The notes: a model not told the origin generated them from the sequence alone. Shown: positions 7,991 to 15,918, numbered from the stretch's first letter. The stretch: 21,412 nucleotides of DNA from Fontimicrobium_A sp034506455 (GCA_034506455.1 JAPDPN010000045.1:1-21412); one strand, 5' to 3'. Numbers and translations: made by a program.

Positions 7991-8428
7991 AAAGTCGCCT
8001 GCGCCTCAACGGCTTCGAGCTGAATATACGGCAATAGATCACGATAGACTTTCAACATCGGTACGCACCGCCCCGCACATTTTTGTGTGCAAGGGAACCG
8101 CTCCCGCCCTGAAATGCAAATACGAATCCGCCGGCAAGCCAATTAAAATTGAGCAAATTGACGTTAATTCTTCTACGACCTTTATCTAGGCCAAGGCGAA
8201 GCACAGCCGATTTTTCTCAATAATAGTATTGACTTAGATCCCACCCCCTTTTGTTTCTCTTTGACTTTTGTCTGTTTTTCATTTGAAGGAAATATCTTTT
8301 CCGCAATGGGGAGCGGATTTTATTGACTTTTTGCAATAATAATCGTAAATTTAATTCAAACGGCCGGATAAGATCAAACCGGCAAAAAATAAAAGGCTGT
8401 GACGTATGAGCCGAAAGGGAAGATAGGG
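7991..8428 (+). other. 438-base intergenic region
   Basis: No convincing gene on the + strand. It holds a 5-bp hairpin (8075-8090) without a T-run, a low-confidence Cys-rich minus-strand reading frame (7984-8142), three TTGACTT words (from 8229, 8261 and 8323), and a sigma70-like promoter in the last 110 bases. The right half is clearly more AT-rich than the left, as expected for a promoter region. Confidence 0.7.
8323..8351 (+). promoter_or_regulatory. Probable promoter of the orphan gene
   Basis: TTGACT (8323-8328) and TAAATT (8346-8351) are 17 bases apart. This is the same pair of hexamers and the same spacing as the promoter before tRNA-Leu, which strengthens both calls. Transcription would start about 70 bases before the ATG at 8429. 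Confidence 0.55.
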
Positions 8429-9208
8429 ATGAAGGTATATCTTTACCTCTCCATGATACCAGAAGCATTGATCTATTCCATGCTTCCGCCTGAGGATTTT
8501 GGACGGTATTATGCGGTCGGCACTCGCAAAAAGACGCGCGGTGAAGCCATTTTCTTCAGCGTGGATGAGAATAAAGTCGATCCGAGTCTGCCGCTTGAAG
8601 CGGCGGCAAAACGCTGCGTACCGAATCCCGACGGCTCTCCAAAGCGGTCAGTCTATGTGTCGATCTATCGGGCTTTGGAACATGTGCCCATCGCTGCCTT
8701 AAAGAATCTCTATCTGGCAACTTCAACCGGCCATGTACTAGAGATCAAGTCGCAGCCTTACAAGCCGACCGAAGACCGCCGGCTGCATTTGTACCAGGAG
8801 TTGGCGCCGGTTGATCCAATGATCGCATCCAATTTGGAACCTCTGGCTTTTAGCCGAACAATCACCAACAAGGGCAGCCTTGTTTATGTTCCGCGGATTG
8901 CTTTTGTAGAGCTGACCCTCGGCAATTTGGCCGAAAATCCCAAAACCGGCTCCGCTTATGATCTGCCTTATCGCAATATTGATCATTTGCGTGATTGTCT
9001 GCTCGAATTGGTGAACAATCCGAGCAAACCCACCAAAGCGGTTTCACGCGCCATGGGATGTGAGTTGATCTTTCGCACCATCAAAAACGGCTTTTTTGTC
9101 GGCGACGCCGAAGAGTTTGCTTTTTATCCCTTCCCCTCATTAGAGGAATTGGAAGATAAATATTACGAGTGGTGGCGATCTGCAAACCTCATTCCGTTTG
9201 AGGATTAA
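8429..9208 (+). CDS. Uncharacterised 260-residue protein
   Basis: I do not recognise the family. The protein is soluble in appearance, with no signal peptide and no membrane helix. It begins MKVYLYLSMIPEALIYSMLP, includes the basic loop AVGTRKKTRGEA near residue 35, three or more strand-like stretches (SVYVSIYRALEHVP, SLVYVPRIAFVELTLGNLA), and ends in an acidic aromatic tail (LEELEDKYYEWWRSANLIPFED). No nucleotide-binding loop or metal-binding cluster stands out. Codon use and GC content resemble the neighbours, which argues against recent transfer. An earlier GTG at 8399 is in frame, but the ATG at 8429 is preferred because AAAGGGAAG lies 7-8 bases before it. The gene appears monocistronic: it has its own promoter and is followed 18 bases after the stop by a long hairpin with a T-run. 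Confidence 0.8.
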   Translation: MKVYLYLSMIPEALIYSMLPPEDFGRYYAVGTRKKTRGEAIFFSVDENKVDPSLPLEAAAKRCVPNPDGSPKRSVYVSIYRALEHVPIAALKNLYLATSTGHVLEIKSQPYKPTEDRRLHLYQELAPVDPMIASNLEPLAFSRTITNKGSLVYVPRIAFVELTLGNLAENPKTGSAYDLPYRNIDHLRDCLLELVNNPSKPTKAVSRAMGCELIFRTIKNGFFVGDAEEFAFYPFPSLEELEDKYYEWWRSANLIPFED

Positions 9209-9226
9209 TACTCTACTTTAGGCCGT

Positions 9227-9325
9227 AAGACCACTCAAAAGCTGGGCTTTGACGATATGGCAAGCGGCAGCCTGTCGTGCCGCTGACAACCAATGCAAAG
9301 CACGGTGTTTGCGTGGTCTTTTTTA
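9227..9325 (+). terminator. Long nested hairpin with T-run (terminator or small structured RNA)
   Basis: Three nested stems share one axis: AAGACCAC (9227-9234) with GTGGTCTT (9313-9320), extended by CAAA/TTTG (9236-9239/9308-9311) across one mismatch; GCTTTG (9246-9251) with CAAAGC (9296-9301); and AGCGGCA (9263-9269) with TGCCGCT (9278-9284). The intervening loops are symmetrical in length. Six or seven T residues follow. It probably ends transcription of the 8429-9208 gene ahead of hppA, but it is far longer than an ordinary terminator. Not matched to a known RNA family by eye. Confidence 0.65.
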
Positions 9326-9371
9326 TATACACTGAATGCATTTATGTTGAACTTTAGTTGAAGGAGAACCA

Positions 9372-11585
9372 ATGCTGAATCCACTTTTCTGGTTGGTGCC
9401 GGTAGCTTCGTTAATCGCTCTCGGCTTTGCTTTCCTATTCTTCAAGCAGATGATGCGATTGGACGAAGGGACGGAAAGAATGCGGACCATTGCCGCACAC
9501 GTCCGCGTCGGCGCCATGGCTTATCTCAAGCAGCAGTACAAAGTCGTTTTGATGGTGTTTATCGTTCTCACGTTGCTGTTTGCCTTTATGGCCTATGTGC
9601 TGAAAGTCCAAAACGGCTGGGTCCCCTTTGCGTTTCTGACCGGCGGATTCTTTTCGGGATTGGCCGGATTCATCGGCATGAAGACCGCGACCTATGCCAG
9701 CGCCCGCACCGCCAATGCGGCGCAGAAATCGCTCAATCAGGGCCTGCAGGTCGCCTTCCGCTCCGGCGCCGTTATGGGCTTGGTGGTCGTCGGCTTGGCC
9801 CTATTGGACATCTCGCTCTGGTTTTTAGTCCTCAACCATTTCTATCCTGCAGCAACGGACACTCACAATCTGATCGTCATTACCACGACCATGCTGACCT
9901 TCGGTATGGGTGCCTCGACGCAGGCGTTGTTTGCCCGCGTGGGCGGCGGTATCTATACCAAGGCTGCCGATGTCGGCGCCGACCTCGTCGGTAAGGTCGA
10001 AGCCGGTATTCCGGAAGACGACCCGCGCAACCCGGCAACCATTGCCGATAATGTCGGCGACAATGTCGGCGACGTAGCCGGAATGGGCGCCGACCTCTAT
10101 GAATCCTATGCCGGTTCGATTCTGGCGACGGCCGCTCTCGGCGCAGCGGCTTTTATGGGACTCGGCGTTACGGTGCAGTTCAAAGCGGTCATTGCGCCCA
10201 TGCTGATTGCGGCGGTCGGTACGGTCCTGTCGATCATCGGCATCTATGCCGTGCGCACCGGCGAGGACGCCACCCAGAAACAGCTTCTCGGCGCGCTGGG
10301 ACGCGGCATCAATCTGAGCTCGATCCTCATCGTCGTCACCTCATATCTGATTTTGCGCGCCCTCGATCTGCCCAATTATTTAGGCATTTGGGGCTCCATT
10401 CTCTTCGGCCTGGTCTCCGGTTGGCTGATCGGCAAGGAAACCGAATATTTTACTTCAGAGGCCTATAAACCGACACGCCACATTGCCGACAATGCCACTA
10501 CAGGCCCGGCTACGGTCATCATCGCCGGACTGGGAACGGGAATGCTTTCCACTGCTTTTCCGGTGCTTACCATCGTCGTCGGGACGATCTTTGCTTATCT
10601 GTGTGCCTCGGGCTTTGACGTGACCAATATGTCTGCCGGCCTTTACGGCATCGGCATCGCCGCCGTCGGCATGCTGTCCACGCTCGGCATCACCTTAGCC
10701 ACCGACGCCTACGGTCCCATCGCCGATAACGCCGGCGGCAACGCGGAAATGAGCGGCCTCGGAAAAGAAGTTCGTCGCCGCACCGATGCCCTTGACTCCC
10801 TCGGCAACACGACGGCAGCGACCGGCAAGGGTTTTGCCATCGGTTCTGCGGCTTTGACCGCTCTGGCTCTTTTGGCCTCCTATATCGAAGAACTTAAAAT
10901 CGGTATCGTGCGCGTCATCAACAACGTCGGCTCATACACCTTCCCGAACGGCCTACAGCTTTCCAATTTGGCCGAGGTCAACAAGTTGGAATTGGTCGAC
11001 TTTATGCACTATTTCGACGTGCATTTGATGAATCCCAAAGTGCTGCTCGGCATGTTCGTCGGCGCCATGATGGCCTTCTTGTTCTGCGGTCTCACCATGA
11101 CCGCCGTCGGACGCGCCGCTTCGAGCATGGTCAACGAAGTTCGTCGCCAATTCCGCGAAATCAAAGGCATTATGGAGGGTAAAGCAGAGCCGGACTATGC
11201 TTCGTGCGTGGCGATTTCAACCAAAGGAGCACAGCGGGAGATGATGCTGCCCTCGCTTCTGGCTATTGCAGCTCCGATCCTTATGGGCCTCGTTTTCGGC
11301 GCCGCCGGTGTGATGGGCCTCCTGACCGGCGGCCTGGCGGCCGGCTTTGTACTCGCTGTGTTTATGGCCAATGCGGGCGGCGCCTGGGACAATGCGAAAA
11401 AGTACATTGAGGGCGGCGCGCACGGCGGCAAAGGCTCCGATGCTCACAAGGCTGCCGTTGTCGGCGATACGGTCGGCGATCCGTTCAAAGACACCTCCGG
11501 CCCCAGCCTCAATATCCTCATCAAACTGATGAGCATGGTTGCGATTGTAATGGCCGGATTGACCGTGACATTTTCTCTGCTCTAA
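9372..11585 (+). CDS. hppA: Membrane-bound pyrophosphatase, K+-dependent, probable Na+ pump
   Basis: 737 residues with about 16 hydrophobic segments, the normal size of the ion-pumping pyrophosphatase that couples PPi hydrolysis to Na+ or H+ export across the inner membrane. Substrate-site motifs are intact: DVGADLVGKVEAGIPEDDPRN (split around 200-220), IADNVGDNVGDVAGMGADLYESY (225-246), ATDAYGPIADNAGGNAEM (443-460) and the C-terminal DNAKKYIEGG...DTVGDPFKDTSGP block (673-711). The motif GNTTAATGKG (478-487) has Ala482 and Gly485, the residues known to mark K+-dependent enzymes; K+-independent ones carry Lys and Thr. The membrane glutamate Glu244 is in the LYESY position used by Thermotoga-type Na+-PPases rather than the shifted SYAE of plant H+ pumps, so Na+ transport is inferred. 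The ATG has AAGGAGA 5 bases upstream. A strong terminator follows; the gene is monocistronic. Confidence 0.96.
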   Translation: MLNPLFWLVPVASLIALGFAFLFFKQMMRLDEGTERMRTIAAHVRVGAMAYLKQQYKVVLMVFIVLTLLFAFMAYVLKVQNGWVPFAFLTGGFFSGLAGFIGMKTATYASARTANAAQKSLNQGLQVAFRSGAVMGLVVVGLALLDISLWFLVLNHFYPAATDTHNLIVITTTMLTFGMGASTQALFARVGGGIYTKAADVGADLVGKVEAGIPEDDPRNPATIADNVGDNVGDVAGMGADLYESYAGSILATAALGAAAFMGLGVTVQFKAVIAPMLIAAVGTVLSIIGIYAVRTGEDATQKQLLGALGRGINLSSILIVVTSYLILRALDLPNYLGIWGSILFGLVSGWLIGKETEYFTSEAYKPTRHIADNATTGPATVIIAGLGTGMLSTAFPVLTIVVGTIFAYLCASGFDVTNMSAGLYGIGIAAVGMLSTLGITLATDAYGPIADNAGGNAEMSGLGKEVRRRTDALDSLGNTTAATGKGFAIGSAALTALALLASYIEELKIGIVRVINNVGSYTFPNGLQLSNLAEVNKLELVDFMHYFDVHLMNPKVLLGMFVGAMMAFLFCGLTMTAVGRAASSMVNEVRRQFREIKGIMEGKAEPDYASCVAISTKGAQREMMLPSLLAIAAPILMGLVFGAAGVMGLLTGGLAAGFVLAVFMANAGGAWDNAKKYIEGGAHGGKGSDAHKAAVVGDTVGDPFKDTSGPSLNILIKLMSMVAIVMAGLTVTFSLL

Positions 11586-11600
11586 TTGGATTGAGTTCTG

Positions 11601-11635
11601 AAAAAGGGCGATGAGGTGCTCATCGCCCTTTTTTT
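11601..11635 (+). terminator. Intrinsic terminator of hppA
   Basis: A 15-bp perfect stem, AAAAAGGGCGATGAG (11601-11615) with its complement at 11619-11633 and a 3-base loop, runs into seven T residues. It begins 15 bases after the hppA stop. A-rich on one side and T-rich on the other, it could also act on the minus strand. Confidence 0.95.
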
Positions 11636-11663
11636 ATAAGTCTATGTTTTGCGGGAGGCTTTG

Positions 11664-12800
11664 ATGGAAAACCTGGAGGCAAAAGAACTCCGTCGCCTGG
11701 TGCGGACGGTCTTTCCGCCGCTTGCCGGTGAAGAAAGCCTTGCGATTTTACTCGATATCCCAAATACTCCTGAATCCGATACACCTGCCTGGCGTCTGCG
11801 CCGCGCCCTCGCTTATGAATGGTATCGGTCTTTGAGCGAACGCCCCTTGGAAGCGGGGCTGAAGGATGTCGCGCTGATTGCCTATCCGAGTGTGGATCGT
11901 AACAATGCCGATCTGCCGGAACACGGTTTCTTACAGACTGAGCCGCCGCCCGATATTGCCATCGATCTTGCCGACCGCAAACAATCATTTCAGCAAATCT
12001 TTTCCGAATATCAACTGTTATTGGCGCCGACGCAGTATTCGACGACGGCGCCCTTGAAAAATGCAGCCAAGATTTTCGGATTTCGCGCCGCCACCATGCC
12101 CGGCTTTTCGCCGGCAATGATACCGGCTCTGCGCCTCGACTATGAAAAGATCCACGCCCGCTGCGCGCTTTTGAAACAAAAGCTGGATGTGGCCGTCTCC
12201 GCACACACCGTATTCAAAGTTGAGGAGAACCTCCTGGAGATGACCTTCGATCTGCGCTATCGCACAGCCCATCTCAGCAGCGGTCGATTTTTTGAGGCGG
12301 GAACCGCAGGCAATCTGCCGAGCGGTGAAACCTATATTGTTCCCTATGAAGGAGAAAAGGGCGAGGCAAGTCGCACTGCCGGTTTGCTGCCTGTACAATT
12401 CGACGATGAGATCGTCATTTATCGAGTGGAAAACAATCGAGCTGTCGAGGTCATGAGCAGCGGCGAGAAGAGCGAAAGCGAAGCCGAGCTGCTGCGCCGC
12501 GAGCCAGCGTACGGCAATATTGCCGAGCTGGGGTTCGGCGTACTGGACGGATTCGGCATCGAACCGATCGGCGAGATTTTGCTCGACGAGAAACTCGGCT
12601 TTCATGTCGCCTTTGGCCGCAGCGATCATTTCGGCGGCGTCGTCGGCCCGTCGTCATTCTCCTCACCGTCTCAGGCTGTTCACATCGACCGCATTTATGT
12701 TCCGAAAGTTCAGAATCGTGTCCAATTGCTGTCGGTCCATTTGGATTTGGGTTCGAATTGGGAACGAATCATCGATCGGAACGGCTATATCATTTTTTAG
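11664..12800 (+). CDS. M29/aminopeptidase T-like metallopeptidase
   Basis: 378 residues from the ATG at 11664, chosen because GGGAGG lies 5 bases upstream; an in-frame TTG at 11649 is less likely. The second half has the pattern of the M29 (AmpS/aminopeptidase T) family, which removes N-terminal residues using a two-metal centre: EAGTAGNLPSGETY with Glu222, AELGFG with Glu288, EKLGFHVAFGRSDHFGG with His314, and AVHID with His340 and Asp342. The Glu-to-Glu spacing of 66 residues and the H-x-D pair match the metal ligands known for the family. The N-terminal half is less conserved. The protein is shorter than the approximately 410 residues usual for M29, and the natural substrate is unknown. 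No signal peptide, so it is cytoplasmic. It stands alone between the hppA terminator and a structured leader. Confidence 0.75.
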   Translation: MENLEAKELRRLVRTVFPPLAGEESLAILLDIPNTPESDTPAWRLRRALAYEWYRSLSERPLEAGLKDVALIAYPSVDRNNADLPEHGFLQTEPPPDIAIDLADRKQSFQQIFSEYQLLLAPTQYSTTAPLKNAAKIFGFRAATMPGFSPAMIPALRLDYEKIHARCALLKQKLDVAVSAHTVFKVEENLLEMTFDLRYRTAHLSSGRFFEAGTAGNLPSGETYIVPYEGEKGEASRTAGLLPVQFDDEIVIYRVENNRAVEVMSSGEKSESEAELLRREPAYGNIAELGFGVLDGFGIEPIGEILLDEKLGFHVAFGRSDHFGGVVGPSSFSSPSQAVHIDRIYVPKVQNRVQLLSVHLDLGSNWERIIDRNGYIIF

Positions 12801-12860
12801 GCGCCGTGCTTAACATTTTGCTTGTTTTTTTTGTGATTTTATTCTACTTTGATATTGGAT

Positions 12861-12993
12861 TGAGGCTTTCCATTGACAAACATGCGGATGAGGGTGAAGC
12901 GTAAAGAAAGACAGTCATCGACAAGCGACAAAATCTGCCTTCATACGGCATGCGGGATGGAAGTGCATTCAAAATAGGGTGCACTTTTTTTTT
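12861..12993 (+). promoter_or_regulatory. Candidate structured leader with terminator before the zinc-ribbon gene
   Basis: The stretch ends in an intrinsic terminator: AAGTGCA (12961-12967) pairs with TGCACTT (12980-12986), followed by nine or ten T residues. Upstream, TTCCAT (12868-12873) can pair with ATGGAA (12957-12962), which shares two bases with the terminator stem, and GATGA/TCATC can form an inner stem. CATGCGG occurs twice (12881, 12949). This may be an attenuator, a small RNA, or simply the late terminator of the M29-like gene, 160 bases after its stop. No known riboswitch was recognised. Confidence 0.4.
12961..12993 (+). terminator. Intrinsic terminator
   Basis: A 7-bp stem with a 12-base loop, followed by a run of T residues. 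It lies 34 bases before the next gene's TTG start, so that gene needs read-through or a very close promoter. Confidence 0.8.
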
Positions 12994-13026
12994 GTCAGGG
13001 TAGGGATAAATTGAGGAGTATTTCTC

Positions 13027-13749
13027 TTGCAAAAAGTATTGGAACTTCTGATTGATCTGCAGGAAATCGACGCCCAGTTGTTGATGCTGCAGAAGGAAAA
13101 AGGCGATCTGCCCATGCGGGTGGACGCGATGAGTGAAGAAATCAATCAGTTGGAAAAAAAGTTGGCCGGAAATCGCGGTCTATTGGAAGCCCATCGCGAG
13201 GAACTGGCGGTTGTAGAGAGAAATATTGATCTCTATGATGCCCGATTGAATAAATACAAGACGCAATTATATCAGGTTCGCAATAATCGCGAATACGATG
13301 CCATTTCGAACGAGATCGACGCCGCCGTGCAGGCCAAAAGTGAAGCCGAGGTGCGCAAAGGCGAGCTGAGCAAACTGGTGGAGCGGGAACAGGAAGAGAT
13401 TGCGCGTCTGGAGGCTCTGCACGCCGAACGTCAACAGAGATTGGCCGAGCTGCAGAAGGAGCTCGAAGCCTTATCGGCGCAGACACGCGAAAAGGAGGAG
13501 GCATTGACGGCTCGGCGCAATGCCATGGCTGAGCGGCTTCCGCGGCCGATTGTCAGCACGTATGAGCGGATCCGCACGGCGCGGGGCGGTTATGCGCTGG
13601 CGTTTTTGCGCAACGGGGCCTGCAGTCAATGTTCCACGCGCATTCCTCCGCAGCGGGGCCTGGAAATCCGCATGATGAACCGCATCCATCTGTGCGAGGT
13701 TTGCGGCCGCATTTTGGTTTGGAAACCGGAGCTAACAGAGACGGAGTAA
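13027..13749 (+). CDS. Coiled-coil C4-type zinc ribbon protein
   Basis: 240 residues. Residues about 5-170 are a long, charged heptad-rich helical hairpin (Glu, Leu, Lys, Arg), and the C-terminus is a zinc ribbon with Cys199, Cys202, Cys223 and Cys226 (GACSQCSTRIPPQ, then LCEVCGRILV). This is the conserved bacterial family annotated as 'C4-type zinc ribbon domain-containing protein' (CT398/HP0958-like), whose members have been linked to flagellar or secretion chaperoning and RNA binding in some species; the role here is unknown. The start is TTG at 13027 with GAGGAG 8 bases upstream; the first residues (QKVLELLIDLQEIDAQL) match the usual family start. It precedes rnpB by about 50 bases with no terminator between, so rnpB might be partly transcribed from this gene's promoter. 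Confidence 0.88.
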   Translation: MQKVLELLIDLQEIDAQLLMLQKEKGDLPMRVDAMSEEINQLEKKLAGNRGLLEAHREELAVVERNIDLYDARLNKYKTQLYQVRNNREYDAISNEIDAAVQAKSEAEVRKGELSKLVEREQEEIARLEALHAERQQRLAELQKELEALSAQTREKEEALTARRNAMAERLPRPIVSTYERIRTARGGYALAFLRNGACSQCSTRIPPQRGLEIRMMNRIHLCEVCGRILVWKPELTETE

Positions 13750-13798
13750 CGTGCGGCGGATTTGCTGGCCGCGATTTGTTGTTTGAAAAACGGGCGTT

Positions 13799-14159
13799 CC
13801 GAAGCAGGTCAGACGATCGCGTTCCGACTCGATCGGAATGAGGAAAGTCCGAACTCCACAGGGCAGAGTGGTCCGTAACGCGGACCTCGGGTGACCGAGG
13901 GAAAGTGCCACAGAAACGACACGGTCTCGGGATTCCGGGACAAAGGTGAAATGGCGAGGTAAGAGCTCACCGCTTCAACGGTGACGTTGAAGGCAGGGCA
14001 AACCCCACTCGGAGCAAGACCAAATAGGCGGAGAGAGGCGGCCCGTCTCGTTTGATCCGCGGGTAGGTCGCTTGAGGCGTCGGGCAACCGGCGTCCTAGA
14101 GAAATGATCGTCGTCCCGATTTTCGGGATTACAGAATTCGGCTTACCGACCTGCTTCGG
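13799..14159 (+). ncRNA. rnpB: RNase P RNA, bacterial type A
   Basis: The catalytic RNA that matures tRNA 5' ends. The conserved P4 5' strand region GAGGAAAGTCCGAACTCC lies near 13841, followed by AGGGCAGAGTGGTCCGTAA, CCACAGAAA, the GGTGAAA...GGTAAGAGCTCACC hairpin, AGGGCAAACCCCA...GGAGCAAGACCAAATAGG, and the 3' P4 strand CTAGAGAAATGATCG near 14095. The ends pair as P1: CCGAAGCAGGTC (13799-13810) with GACCTGCTTCGG (14148-14159), 12 bp. Ends are set by P1 and may be off by a few bases. No strong promoter is visible in the 50 bases upstream. Confidence 0.95.
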
Positions 14160-14169
14160 TTATTTTTTG
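14148..14169 (+). terminator. T-run after the RNase P RNA P1 stem
   Basis: The 3' strand of P1 is followed directly by TTATTTTTTG, so the closing helix of the RNA may also serve as the terminator stem, although its two strands are about 340 bases apart. No separate local hairpin is seen. The recJ start lies 44 bases after the end of P1. Confidence 0.45.
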
Positions 14170-14203
14170 TCGGTTGCCGGCAGCACAAGAGGTTGGAGAG
14201 TTT

Positions 14204-15901
14204 ATGGAGTTACGATGGGTGATTGAGGAAGCGCAGGATCCCGAAAAGGTTTCGGCGCTGTCCGCTGCCCTGAATATCCCGCCGGTGATTGCCGAGATAC
14301 TGCTGCGTCGGGGCGTTAATGATCTAGAAAGCGCCAAACGATTTTTCAAGCCGTCGCTCGCACAACTTTATGATCCCTTTCGCTTGCGCGACATGTCAAC
14401 AGCCGTGGAGCGGCTGCGGCGCGCAGTTCTGAGCGATGAAGAGATCATGATTTACGGCGATTACGACGTCGACGGCATTACCGCCGTTTCTTTTTTATAT
14501 CTCCTGCTCAAAGAGTTGGGCGCGCACGTCAATTACTATATTCCAAACCGCCAGGAAGAGGGCTACGGGCTTTCTTTGCAGGGCATCCAGGAAGCGAAGC
14601 AGCGCGGCGTGACCTTGATCGTGACGGTAGACTGCGGCATTACCGGCCATCATGAGATCGCGGAAGCAAAACGGGCGGGAATCGACGTCATCGTCACCGA
14701 TCACCACGAACCTGGGCCGACGTTGCCGGAAGCAGCGGCAGCCGTTGATCCGAAGCGCCATGATTGCTCTTATCCGTTCAAACAGCTGGCGGGCGTGGGC
14801 GTCGCCTACAAATTGGCGCAGGGTCTTTTGCAGCGCATGGGCATTGATCAGTCGATTTTGGAAAAATATATCGAACTGGTCGCGATCGGCACGGCTGCGG
14901 ACATTGTACCGCTCGTCGATGAAAACCGAATTTTTATCAAATTCGGCATCCAGTCGCTGAACAATACGGAAAACTTGGGTCTGAAGGCGCTGTTGCGCGC
15001 ATCCGGTTTGTTGGGCAAAGAGATCGGCACCGGTCAGATTGTATTCATCATCGCGCCGCGCATCAATGCCGTAGGCCGCATGGGCGATGCCGAGCGCGCG
15101 GTGCGGCTGCTGACGACCGAAAGCGCCGCCGAAGCGGAAGCCATTGCCGACATCCTGGAACGCGAAAACCTGCACCGGAAAAACGTCGATGAAGAAGCCT
15201 TCCATGAGGCGGTGGCGCAGACCGAAGCGCTCTTCCGCGAGCGGCAGGCTCACAGCATCGTTCTGCACAAGGAAGGCTGGCATACCGGCGTTATCGGTAT
15301 TGTCGCCTCGCGCATGGTCGAAAAATATTATCGGCCGACGGTACTGATCTCGACCGAAGAGGGCATCGGCAAAGGCTCGGCGCGCAGCATTCCGGGTTTC
15401 GACCTCTACGAGGCGCTGAAGCAATGCGAGGATTTGTTCATCGGCTTCGGCGGCCATAAATACGCCGCCGGGCTGACCATTGAAGAGGCCAAGATTCCGC
15501 ACTTTAAAGAGCGGTTCGAAAAAATAGCCGCCGAACAGCTCAAATCGCAGAGCTTGGTGCCGGAGTTGAGCATCGAGGCGGAGATTCGGTTGAGCTGCAT
15601 CGACGATCGATTCGTCGAAATTTTGAAGCATTTTGCGCCTTTCGGACCGCAAAATATGCGTCCGGTGTTTATGGCGCAAAAACTGCAGGTGGTGGGTACC
15701 CCGACGGTTGTGGGCAAAAATCATCTGCGGTTCAAGGTGCGTCAGGACGGCCGAGTGTTCGACGTCATTGCATTCAACATGGGCGATTTGATCTATCGGC
15801 TGACGCCCGGCGTGTCCGATTTGGATATGGCTTTTGTCATTGAAGAAAACGTCTTTATGGGCGCCCGTACGATTCAGCTGCGGGCGAAGGATATACGCTA
15901 A
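14204..15901 (+). CDS. recJ: Single-stranded-DNA-specific exonuclease RecJ
   Basis: 565 residues, normal for RecJ, the 5'-3' ssDNA exonuclease of recombination and mismatch/base-excision repair. The DHH phosphoesterase core shows YGDYDVDG at 84-91, VDCG at 142-145 and TDHHE at 165-169, all metal-binding motifs. The DHHA1 part follows, with APRINAVGRMGDAERAV and the GFGGHKYAAGLTI motif, and then a C-terminal OB-fold (FGPQNMRPVF..., residues about 460-560). The ATG at 14204 is chosen because GGAGAG lies 4-9 bases upstream; an in-frame upstream start near 14174 would leave too little room after the rnpB terminator. It is the first gene of a tight run recJ-ilvE-nusB. Confidence 0.96.
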   Translation: MELRWVIEEAQDPEKVSALSAALNIPPVIAEILLRRGVNDLESAKRFFKPSLAQLYDPFRLRDMSTAVERLRRAVLSDEEIMIYGDYDVDGITAVSFLYLLLKELGAHVNYYIPNRQEEGYGLSLQGIQEAKQRGVTLIVTVDCGITGHHEIAEAKRAGIDVIVTDHHEPGPTLPEAAAAVDPKRHDCSYPFKQLAGVGVAYKLAQGLLQRMGIDQSILEKYIELVAIGTAADIVPLVDENRIFIKFGIQSLNNTENLGLKALLRASGLLGKEIGTGQIVFIIAPRINAVGRMGDAERAVRLLTTESAAEAEAIADILERENLHRKNVDEEAFHEAVAQTEALFRERQAHSIVLHKEGWHTGVIGIVASRMVEKYYRPTVLISTEEGIGKGSARSIPGFDLYEALKQCEDLFIGFGGHKYAAGLTIEEAKIPHFKERFEKIAAEQLKSQSLVPELSIEAEIRLSCIDDRFVEILKHFAPFGPQNMRPVFMAQKLQVVGTPTVVGKNHLRFKVRQDGRVFDVIAFNMGDLIYRLTPGVSDLDMAFVIEENVFMGARTIQLRAKDIR

Positions 15902-15918
15902 GCAAAAGGAAATCGAGC

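Noticed and set aside
8075..8090. Hairpin GCACA/TGTGC as terminator of the aminotransferase gene
   Set aside because: Only 5 bp, no T-run follows on either strand, and it is 85 bases past the stop.
9227..9320. Miniature inverted-repeat transposable element reading of the long hairpin
   Set aside because: The outer arms are inverted repeats, but there is no flanking target-site duplication and no second copy in the window; the T-run fits a transcript end better.
14495..15724. 409-residue open frame on the minus strand
   Set aside because: Lies wholly inside recJ, whose motifs are intact; the antisense product has low-complexity composition typical of a shadow frame.
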